This document shows positions 57,738 through 64,000 of a DNA stretch of 64,000 nucleotides, one piece after another. The notes beneath the pieces were generated by a model. The model ran no database searches. It saw nothing but the letters and a program-made list of their open reading frames with translations, and had not been told where the DNA came from. The DNA comes from Jannaschia sp. S6380 (GTDB lineage: Bacteria; Pseudomonadota; Alphaproteobacteria; Rhodobacterales; Rhodobacteraceae), in assembly GCF_023015695.1 (NCBI RefSeq), contig NZ_JALKAS010000002.1, positions 764,501 through 828,500 of the forward strand, in the 5' to 3' direction. Position 1 is the stretch's first letter; the number at the start of each line of letters is the position of its first letter. Made by a program: the position numbers and the translations under genes.

Positions 57738-58772
57738 TCAGGCGCGTTCGCGGTCGGGGGTGTCGCCGCGGTCGCCGGCGTCGCGCAGGGCGGCCAGGGC
57801 GCGGTCGATCTCGTCCATGGCGAAGGCGAGGACGGTGCCGCTGCGCGGGTCGTCGGTGCGGCCCTCCTCGATCCGCCGGGTGACGTCGCGCTGGGCCTGG
57901 GTCACGGTGCCGTCGAAATCGGGCTGCGCGTCGCGGGCGAAGGCGCGCAGGCGGTCGGCCACGGCGGCGCGGAACCGGTCGAGGAGTTCGGCCAGATCGG
58001 CATCCTGCCCGAGGTCGCGCGGCACTGCCGCCGCCCGGTCGAGGAATCGGATCGCGTCGCGCATCTCGCGTGCGGCGGACAGGCGAGTCTGCAGGGGGTC
58101 GCGATCGGCGAGTTTGAGCGCGTCGGCCGCCTCCTCGGCCAGGGCGAGGCGGCGGGCAACCTCGCGGTCGTCCACGCGGTTCTGCGGCGCCTCGCTGCGC
58201 GCGGTCCTGGCGGCCACTTCGTCCACCAGGTCGGCCATCGCGTCGAGCGTGCTGCGCATGTGCCGGCGGAAGCGATGCTCGGCGCTGTCGGGCCAGACGA
58301 TCCAGACGACCGCGACGCCGATGACGGCGCCGATGCCGATCGCGGCCATGCGTTCCAGCGCCGACCACCAGATCGCATCGCCCTCGGTCAGCGACAGGGC
58401 GACGGCGCAGACGATGCCGTAGGTCCAGGCCGGGCGGAACACGGCGACCGCGTTCAGGATTGCCATCGACGTGACGAGGCCCGCCGCCGTCGCCCAGCCC
58501 GGTGGAAAGATGGCAATGCAGGCGGCCCCGACCGCGCATCCCACGAGCGAGGCCGTCAGTCGCGTGCCCGCCGCGCCCATCGTTCCGCCGATGGAGGGCT
58601 GAACGATCAACACCGCCGCGAGGATGCCCACGAAGAGTTCGTCGGCCAGGAATCCGCGCAACGCCAGCCAGGTCAGCAGCGCCCCCGTCGCGGCCTGTAG
58701 CGACAGCCGGGCCGCGTCGCGCAGCTGCGCCCGGTCGAGGTCTTGGGTCGGGCCTATGACAGGAAGGCGCAT
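57738..58772 (-). CDS. FUSC-family (aromatic/organic acid exporter-like) membrane protein
   Basis: A 344-residue protein. The N-terminal ~165 residues hold six hydrophobic segments (ILAAVLIVQPSIGGTMGAAG, AAIGIGAVIGVAVVWIVWP) as in FUSC proteins such as AaeB/YccS. The rest is a charged helical cytoplasmic domain. Members are fused or partnered efflux components; the substrate here is unknown. ATG 58772 comes four bases after the hss stop, so translation is likely coupled to homospermidine synthase, hinting at polyamine-related transport. Confidence 0.82.
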   Translation of the reverse strand: MRLPVIGPTQDLDRAQLRDAARLSLQAATGALLTWLALRGFLADELFVGILAAVLIVQPSIGGTMGAAGTRLTASLVGCAVGAACIAIFPPGWATAAGLVTSMAILNAVAVFRPAWTYGIVCAVALSLTEGDAIWWSALERMAAIGIGAVIGVAVVWIVWPDSAEHRFRRHMRSTLDAMADLVDEVAARTARSEAPQNRVDDREVARRLALAEEAADALKLADRDPLQTRLSAAREMRDAIRFLDRAAAVPRDLGQDADLAELLDRFRAAVADRLRAFARDAQPDFDGTVTQAQRDVTRRIEEGRTDDPRSGTVLAFAMDEIDRALAALRDAGDRGDTPDRERA

Positions 58773-58776
58773 GGCG

Positions 58777-60195
58777 TCAGGTCGCCAGCACGTTCCGGAA
58801 CAGCCAGGGATCGCTTTCGTCGAGGTTCTCGGGGAAGTGCTGCCAGCGATCCTGGAGGGGGGTCCAGTCGGTGTAATGCGCCTCGACCGGGCCGAGATAG
58901 GGCGACTGGATCTCGAGGCAGCGGGCATGGTCCATCTCGTCGGTCTCGACGATGCCGGCGCCGGGGTTCTCCAGCGCCCAGACCATCCCGGCCAGGACCG
59001 CGCTCGACACCTGTAGCGCGGTCGCGTTCTGGTCGGGGGCGAGGCGCTTCGCCTCCTCGTTCGACAGGCGCGAGCCGTACCAGAGGGCGTTCCTTTCGTG
59101 GCCGAAGAGAAGCACGCCCAACTCGTCGATACCGGTGACGATCTCATCCTCGGTCAGGATGTGGTGAGTGTCCTGTTGTTGGCCGGAGCCGAACATCTCG
59201 TGCAACGAGAGGACCGCGTCGTCGCAGGGATGGTAGGCATAGTGGCAGGTGGGGCGGTATGCTGGCCCGGGACCGGACCCGACGGTGTAGTAGTCGGAGA
59301 TGCTGATGGCCTCGTTATGGGTGACGAGGAAGCCGAATTGCGGCCCCGGCGTCGGGCACCAGGAATGGACCCGGGTGATCGCGCCGGGGCGGTTCAGCCA
59401 GATCGCGGCCTGACAGCCGGTGCCGTGGCGGCGGGCGTTCTCGGGGAACCATGTCTCATGCGTGCCCCAGCCCAACTCCGCCGGCTGGAACCCTTCGGCG
59501 ATAAAGCCCTCGACCGACCAGGTGTTGACGAAGACGTCGCGGGGGCGTGGCGCCCGACGCGCCTGGGTGTCGCGTTCGGCGATGTGGATGCCCCTCACCC
59601 CGAGGCGCTGCATCAGCTTGGCCCAGGCTTCGCGCGTGGTGGGCGTCTCGACGCGGCCGCCGGTGTCCTGCGCCAGACGCAGGAGTGCTGCCTTGACGAA
59701 CCAGCTGACCATGCCGGGATTGGCGCCGCAGCAGGAGACGGCCGTGGTGCCGCCGGGGTTGCGGGCCTTTTCGTCCCGCACCGCCTGGCGCAGGGCGTAG
59801 TTCGTGCGCTGCGCATTGGATTCCGTATCGAAATAGAAGCCCGCCCAGGGTTCGACGACGGTGTCGATATAGGGCACGCCGATCTCGCGGCAGTAGCGCA
59901 TCAGGTCGAGCGACGAGGTGTCGACCGAGAGATTGACGCAAAACCCTTCGCCGGGGGTCAGCACCTCGCCCAGCACGTCGCGGTAGTTCTCGGGCGTCAG
60001 CGCGACCTGGCGGTGGGGGATGCCGCGATCCTCCAACTCGGCGCAGGCGCGGTCGGCGGGGTCGATGACAAGCAGGCGGTCGCGGTCGAAATCGAAATGC
60101 CGTTCGATCAGCGGCAGCGTACCGCGCCCGATGGAGCCGAACCCGATCATCACGACGGCGCCGGAGATGCTTGCATGGATCGGGTGGTCGGACAT
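58777..60195 (-). CDS. hss: Homospermidine synthase
   Basis: NAD-dependent enzyme that makes sym-homospermidine from putrescine. The 472-residue product matches the bacterial family: the nucleotide-binding MIGFGSIGRGTLPL, then CVNLSVDTSSLDLMRYC, DTVVEPWAGFYF, AVSCCGANPGMVSWFVK, and CLEIQSPYLG near the end. ATG 60195 is the natural start. It heads the hss-FUSC-MFS-msrA cluster and diverges from a methyltransferase gene across 104 bases. Confidence 0.95.
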   Translation of the reverse strand: MSDHPIHASISGAVVMIGFGSIGRGTLPLIERHFDFDRDRLLVIDPADRACAELEDRGIPHRQVALTPENYRDVLGEVLTPGEGFCVNLSVDTSSLDLMRYCREIGVPYIDTVVEPWAGFYFDTESNAQRTNYALRQAVRDEKARNPGGTTAVSCCGANPGMVSWFVKAALLRLAQDTGGRVETPTTREAWAKLMQRLGVRGIHIAERDTQARRAPRPRDVFVNTWSVEGFIAEGFQPAELGWGTHETWFPENARRHGTGCQAAIWLNRPGAITRVHSWCPTPGPQFGFLVTHNEAISISDYYTVGSGPGPAYRPTCHYAYHPCDDAVLSLHEMFGSGQQQDTHHILTEDEIVTGIDELGVLLFGHERNALWYGSRLSNEEAKRLAPDQNATALQVSSAVLAGMVWALENPGAGIVETDEMDHARCLEIQSPYLGPVEAHYTDWTPLQDRWQHFPENLDESDPWLFRNVLAT

Positions 60196-60299
60196 GGGGG
60201 ACGTTCTCGCGGTAGGTGAGCGACGCGGTCGGGGATGCCCGACGCGTCGCCGGGGTGCAAGACGTTGTCGGGGGCAGGCGGTCGTGGCATCCTGCATCG

Positions 60300-60929
60300 A
60301 TGTCCACCGAACCCGCCGATCCGCTGACGCTGCGCTATGACGCGGCCTCGACCCTCTGGGCCGACAAGATGCGGCTACTTGGCTATTACGACGCGTATCT
60401 GGGATTCCTGTCGCACTGGGCGGGCCGCGCCGCCGATATCCGGTCGGTCGCGGATGTGGGGGCTGGCACGGGTGCGATGGCGGAAGCCTGGACGGCGGTG
60501 AACGGGCCGGATGTCGACCTGACGTTGATCGATCCATCCGCCTCGATGCTGGCGAGCGGGGCTTTCGCGCTCGGGCGTCGCGGCATCGAGGTCCGGCGCA
60601 TCGCCGCGCCTCTCTCGCCGTTGATGGTGGCGCCGCAGGATGCGGTCCTGGCCGCCCACGTGATCGAGCATTTCGCCGATCCGGTCGCCGCGCTGCGGGA
60701 CATGGCGACATTGCTCCGGCCCGGCGGGCAACTCTGGCTGGTCGTATCGAAACCCCATTGGTGCAACGCGATCATATGGCTGCAATGGCGTCACCGGACC
60801 TACGACCCGGACCGGGTCGCGCGCCTGCTGGACGCCGCCGGGTTCGACCTGGAGGATGGCTACGCGTTTCCGTCCGGCCCGCCCTCGCGGACGAGCCGGG
60901 GTTATCTGGCCAGGAAGCGATCGGGTTGA
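60300..60929 (+). CDS. Class I SAM-dependent methyltransferase
   Basis: A 209-residue protein with the SAM loop VADVGAGTGAMAEAW, motif II LTLIDPSASML, and the post-motif VIEHFADPVAALRDMATLLRPGG (in part HVIEHFADPVAALRD). It resembles small-molecule or lipid methyltransferases; the substrate is not evident. Placement beside hss could be coincidental. ATG 60300 lacks a strong ribosome-binding site; an in-frame ATG at 60216 is possible but its leader looks non-coding. Confidence 0.82.
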   Translation: MSTEPADPLTLRYDAASTLWADKMRLLGYYDAYLGFLSHWAGRAADIRSVADVGAGTGAMAEAWTAVNGPDVDLTLIDPSASMLASGAFALGRRGIEVRRIAAPLSPLMVAPQDAVLAAHVIEHFADPVAALRDMATLLRPGGQLWLVVSKPHWCNAIIWLQWRHRTYDPDRVARLLDAAGFDLEDGYAFPSGPPSRTSRGYLARKRSG

Positions 60930-60939
60930 GAAACAGGAA

Positions 60940-60967
60940 AGGGGCCGCCCCTTTCGGAACGGCCCCT
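60940..60967. terminator. Bidirectional hairpin between the methyltransferase gene and rpsD
   Basis: AGGGGCCG and CGGCCCCT pair over a 12-base loop. The left arm can alternatively pair as AAAGGGG with CCCCTTT. On the minus strand TTCCTGTTTC follows, so it likely ends the rpsD transcript and blocks read-through the other way. Confidence 0.6.
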
Positions 60968-60986
60968 GATGTCGGCGCGAACCGGA

Positions 60987-61607
60987 TCAGTTCTGCGCGT
61001 AGTATTCGATGACCAGGTTCGGCTCCATCATCACGGCGTAGGGCACGTCGGATAGGCCCGGGGTGCGCACGAAGGTGGCCGTCATCTTGGAATGGTCGAC
61101 GTCGAGATAATCGGGGACGTCGCGTTCGGCCATCTGCGAGGCTTCGAGCACCATGGCAAGCTGCTTGGACTTGTCGCGGACGGCGATCACGTCGCCCTCG
61201 CGAACGCGGTAGGAGGCGATGTTCACGCGCTGGCCGTTCACCGTGACGTGGCCGTGGTTCACGAACTGGCGGGCGGCGAATACGGTCGGCACGAACTTCG
61301 CGCGATAGACGACGGCGTCCAGGCGGCGCTCCAGCAGGCCGATCAGGTTCTCGCCGGTGTCGCCCTTGACGCGGGCGGCCTCGGCGAAGATGCGCTTGAA
61401 CTGCTTTTCGGTCAGGTCGCCGTAGTAGCCCTTCAGCTTTTGCTTGGCGCGCAGCTGCAGGCCGAAATCGGACATCTTGCCCTTGCGGCGCTGACCGTGC
61501 TGGCCGGGGCCGTATTCGCGGCGGTTGACCGGGGATTTCGAGCGGCCCCAGATGTTCTCGCCCATGCGGCGGTCGAGCTTGTACTTGGCAGAGGTGCGTT
61601 TGGTCAC
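60987..61607 (-). CDS. rpsD: 30S ribosomal protein S4
   Basis: Primary rRNA-binding protein that nucleates 30S assembly. The 206-residue product has no N-terminal zinc-cysteine cluster ([19 protein letters not shown]), the form common in alphaproteobacteria, and an S4 domain ([32 protein letters not shown]). GTG 61607 has AAGGAGA seven bases upstream. It is a single-gene unit here. Confidence 0.97.
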   Translation of the reverse strand: MTKRTSAKYKLDRRMGENIWGRSKSPVNRREYGPGQHGQRRKGKMSDFGLQLRAKQKLKGYYGDLTEKQFKRIFAEAARVKGDTGENLIGLLERRLDAVVYRAKFVPTVFAARQFVNHGHVTVNGQRVNIASYRVREGDVIAVRDKSKQLAMVLEASQMAERDVPDYLDVDHSKMTATFVRTPGLSDVPYAVMMEPNLVIEYYAQN

Positions 61608-61743
61608 CGTCTGATCTCCTTCTTGGATGCCCCGAAGGGCCGTGAAGGGCGTTGTCCTTACGGCCGGGGCCGCGACAGGCATCCCCTTGCGGGGGCCACC
61701 AACACCAATGGAAGCCGCCGTCTAGAAGCCGTCCGGGCGGGTG

Positions 61744-62799
61744 TCAAGCGAGGTAGCGCGGCGCCCCCTGGTGCCGGGTGATGGCCAGTTCGGCGGCCGA
61801 AAGGCAGCGGCGGGCATGCGGGCCGTAGGCGCTTGGATCGGCGTCGATGCCCGGCACGTGGCCGAGTAGGGCACGCAGGTCGGCCGGCGCGAGATGGTCG
61901 AGATCCGCGTCGCCGGGATGAAAGCTCTCGCACCAGGCCCCGTCGGCGCGAACCAGACCGTGATCGCGCAACAGGATGTGGTGATAGGTGACCTCGGTCG
62001 CGACGTGATCGATGGTGACGCTGCGGTCGTCGACGAGGTCCTGCGCGCGGACCAGCACCTCGGGCTCGGACCAGAGGGCGCGGACTCCCGTGCCGGACCA
62101 CAGGATCAGGTGCCCCGGCGAGACGCGCAGATCGACCGCATTGCCCACGGTGCCCGCGCGCAGGCGAACCGGGCGCAGCGACGGCATCGCGAACAGACGC
62201 GCGCCCGAGATGGCGCGCCTGCCGGTCCAGAGAACCTCCTGCGCGGCGCCATCGCGGGTCAGGACATGGGCGCCGGGCGACAGGTCCTCGACCGGGCGGG
62301 GCCCTTCGGGGGTGTCGATGCGCGTGCCCTGGGTGAAGCAGACCGTCTTGCGATCCGTGCGCACCGGAGGAAGCGCAGGCGATTGCAGGACCTCGAGCTC
62401 GGTATTCGGCGGCGGCACGCCCGCGTCGAAGACCAGCAACACCTCGCCCGCCGCGGTGCGTACGGCCCGCGCCGACCACCGGTTCTGCCCGGATGCGAGG
62501 ATGAGCGCGGAAGGGTCGTGTTCGTCGTCTTCGTCGGCGAATGCGACGTGCGGTCGTGGCACGGCATTGCGGGCCCGCCTGAGGCGCCCGGCGGCGCGGG
62601 GCGGGCGTGTGCGAAGCGCCGTTCGGCCCTGCACGTCGCTGAGCAGCAGGGCCGCGCGGGCGCCGTCCAGACGCAGCGGCGCACCGAACCAGCGGAAGAT
62701 CGAACCGGTGGGAAAGGGCGTGCGGGTGGACGGAATATCGCCATCCACCCGCGCCTGAACCGTGGAAATGACCTGTGCCCCCGCACATGTCCCCAACAT
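61744..62799 (-). CDS. Hint-domain protein
   Basis: A 351-residue protein. The N-terminal ~150 residues are unrecognised. From Cys154 it carries a Hint (Hedgehog/intein) module: CFTQGTRIDTPEGPRPVEDL, HVLTRDGAAQEVLWTG, and VSPGHLILWSG with further His. Hint modules rearrange peptide bonds; bacterial versions in Rhodobacterales are common, often on secreted or surface proteins, and poorly understood. No C-terminal exopeptide ligand is seen. ATG 62799 has GAGG upstream. Preceded by an AT-rich region with a candidate promoter. Confidence 0.85.
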   Translation of the reverse strand: MLGTCAGAQVISTVQARVDGDIPSTRTPFPTGSIFRWFGAPLRLDGARAALLLSDVQGRTALRTRPPRAAGRLRRARNAVPRPHVAFADEDDEHDPSALILASGQNRWSARAVRTAAGEVLLVFDAGVPPPNTELEVLQSPALPPVRTDRKTVCFTQGTRIDTPEGPRPVEDLSPGAHVLTRDGAAQEVLWTGRRAISGARLFAMPSLRPVRLRAGTVGNAVDLRVSPGHLILWSGTGVRALWSEPEVLVRAQDLVDDRSVTIDHVATEVTYHHILLRDHGLVRADGAWCESFHPGDADLDHLAPADLRALLGHVPGIDADPSAYGPHARRCLSAAELAITRHQGAPRYLA

Positions 62800-62860
62800 G
62801 CCCACCTCAAGATATGTTATTGTTTTTGTTTATCTTCGGTCACTGCCAGACCGTGAGAAC

Positions 62861-62890
62861 TTGATAGCCCATAGGTGATTCGCAGATCAA
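62861..62890 (-). promoter_or_regulatory. Candidate promoter of the Hint-domain gene
   Basis: On the minus strand TTGATC (62890-62885), an 18-base spacer and TATCAA (62866-62861). It lies in an AT-rich intergenic stretch (62810-62944), unlike the surrounding GC-rich DNA. A six-pair hairpin CGGAAA/TTTCCG (about 62910-62926) upstream may end the lipocalin transcript. Confidence 0.4.
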
Positions 62891-62944
62891 CAGCTGATTC
62901 GCCCAAACGGAAAGTTTTTTCCGAATGTAAGAGAAATCTGTCAG

Positions 62945-63430
62945 TTACGGAGGACCGGCGAAAATTAGCGCATCGGTCTGGAAGCCGTTGAAGTCGAGAA
63001 CCTCCAGCGCGGCGCGCAACCGGTCGACCGGAAGGGCGGGATCCCGGTTCAGAATTCGCCCCGCCGACCCGTCGGGGGCGGCCAAGATCGCGGTGCGATA
63101 ACCGGCATCCGTCCACAGGACCCAGCGGGCCGACCCATCATCGAAGGTCAGCCGCCCGGGCCCGGTGATCGTGGCACCCACCGACCCGGCGTCGCAGGGT
63201 CCGTCGAAGGCGAAGCCCTTGCCGTTCGGCCGGATCGCGACGCGCGGCGTGGTGCAGGGCGCGGCCGGGGGGAAGCGCGCGACCTCGTACCAGGGGCCGG
63301 CGAGACGTGCGGGGTCGAGATCGGCCTTGGATGCGATCACGGCGGCCGGGTCGCGGAAAGTGCGACCCGGCTCGGGCACGGGGCCTTGGGTGCAGGCGGC
63401 GAGACAAAGCAGGATGAACGGCACGCGCAT
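62945..63430 (-). CDS. Lipocalin-like lipoprotein
   Basis: A 161-residue exported protein with the lipobox LCLAAC (Cys13). The lipocalin first-strand motif appears as LAGPWYEVARFP (Gly-x-Trp-Tyr-Glu), followed by strands RLTFDDGSARWVLWTDAGYRTAIL, quoted in part as DDGSARWVLWTDAG. It resembles short bacterial lipocalins (Blc group) that hold lipids at the outer membrane. It follows pdeM by nine bases, so it is probably cotranscribed. Confidence 0.85.
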   Translation of the reverse strand: MRVPFILLCLAACTQGPVPEPGRTFRDPAAVIASKADLDPARLAGPWYEVARFPPAAPCTTPRVAIRPNGKGFAFDGPCDAGSVGATITGPGRLTFDDGSARWVLWTDAGYRTAILAAPDGSAGRILNRDPALPVDRLRAALEVLDFNGFQTDALIFAGPP

Positions 63431-63439
63431 TGCGCAACC

Positions 63440-64000
63440 CTAGCGCGGCATCGGGATCTCGACCATCGGCATTCCGGCGAGGATCGCGCGCGCGCCGGCG
63501 CCCATGAGGTCGGACAGCGCGCGGTCGCGCGACCGCAGGCCCCCGGTATAGGTGCCGTAGGCCGGCATGATCAGCCGCCGTTGATCGCGCAGGAAGCAGG
63601 GGCGCGAAACCGGGCGGCCGCGCACCGACAGCGACGCCTTGGGATGGTAGTGGCCCGACACCTCGAACGTGCCGTCGTCGGTGGCAATGTGGCGGAAGGT
63701 CAGCGCACCGCAGGTCACACCGTCGGCCGCATGCCCGCCGAGGCCGGTGGGCGCGGGGTCGTGGTTGCCGGTGACCCAGGTCCAGTCGCGCCCGGCCACC
63801 ATCCGCGCGATCCAGTCGCGGAAGGACGGATCGAGCGCGGCGGCGGCCTCCATGTCGTCGAAGGCGTCGCCCAGCGAGATCACGGCGGCGGGTTCGGTCG
63901 CGGCGATGTCGGCGTCGAGCCGGGTCAGCGTGTCCAGCACCTCGTAGGGCGGCAGAAGGGCGCCGCCGCGACGCGCCATGCGTTCGGACTTGCCCAGATG
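63440..64000 (-). CDS. pdeM: Ligase-associated DNA damage response endonuclease PdeM (5' end missing)
   Basis: A metallophosphoesterase truncated by the right edge of the window: 186 codons are visible. Motifs are the cut-off first site HLGKSERMARRGGALLPPYE, GDAFDD, GNHDPAP and GHYHPKA, giving the dinuclear metal centre. In this family the gene is linked to an exonuclease, ATP-dependent ligase and helicase of a DNA repair cluster, presumably beyond the window. Its frame continues open to base 64000. Confidence 0.92.
   Translation of the reverse strand, partial: HLGKSERMARRGGALLPPYEVLDTLTRLDADIAATEPAAVISLGDAFDDMEAAAALDPSFRDWIARMVAGRDWTWVTGNHDPAPTGLGGHAADGVTCGALTFRHIATDDGTFEVSGHYHPKASLSVRGRPVSRPCFLRDQRRLIMPAYGTYTGGLRSRDRALSDLMGAGARAILAGMPMVEIPMPR

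Overview
The window is a GC-rich, densely packed chromosomal segment from an alphaproteobacterium, almost certainly Rhodobacterales (Roseobacter/Paracoccus/Rhodobacter relatives). The evidence is a GcrA cell-cycle regulator, a malyl-CoA lyase of the ethylmalonyl-CoA pathway, a phosphatidylcholine synthase, a DUF1127 mini-protein, zinc-free ribosomal protein S4, an Asp-rich (non-zinc) HemB, homospermidine synthase, and frequent GTG starts with ATGA/GTGA overlaps. I see no rRNA, tRNA, CRISPR array, prophage or insertion sequence.

Layout. 1-3.4 kb: minus-strand greA, a DUF1761 protein and argH with a translationally coupled 48-residue lipoprotein; argH diverges from a TlpA-like thioredoxin with overlapping start codons. 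3.5-10.4 kb: a CaCA antiporter, mclA, a LytS-type five-helix receptor with a degenerate GGDEF-like domain, accA, an M48 metalloprotease lipoprotein and a PHB-depolymerase-like esterase, with two small minus-strand genes. 10.4-17 kb: rimO, an AsmA protein, psd-pssA (phosphatidylethanolamine synthesis), gcrA and an ABC-2 permease. 17-21 kb: a serine hydrolase broken by an in-frame TGA, an EamA transporter and argF-argD. 21-26 kb: a cytochrome P460-like protein and pcs, an exonuclease/phosphatase, a DjlA-like co-chaperone, and divergent cobS/cobT. 26-32 kb: alpha/beta hydrolase, folD-fhs (one-carbon metabolism), a MOSC protein and membrane proteins.

32-41.7 kb is a long minus-strand block for envelope and quality control: hypothetical-ybgC-tolQ-tolR-tolA-tolB-pal-cpoB-tilS-ftsH. 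41.7-45.3 kb: prmA, a DUF1127 gene between a promoter and an intrinsic terminator, and ruvC-ruvA-ruvB. 45.4-53.8 kb: DsbA-like oxidoreductase, Bcr/CflA-type MFS, Na+/H+ antiporter, mfd and hemB. 54-55.7 kb looks accessory: cspA, an orphan BrnA-like antitoxin gene behind a triple 11-bp repeat, and a lower-GC membrane-anchored DUF2726 gene. 55.7-60.2 kb: minus-strand hss-FUSC-MFS-msrA cluster. 60.3-64 kb: methyltransferase, rpsD, a Hint-domain protein, a lipocalin-like lipoprotein and the 3' part of pdeM.

No obviously new multi-gene system stands out. The most interesting items are the nonsense codon in the serine hydrolase, four convergent gene pairs whose stop codons interlock in a single CTAG, the low-GC DUF2726/orphan BrnA patch, the degenerate 5TMR-LYT/GGDEF receptor, the hss-FUSC pairing, and several genes too short for routine calling.
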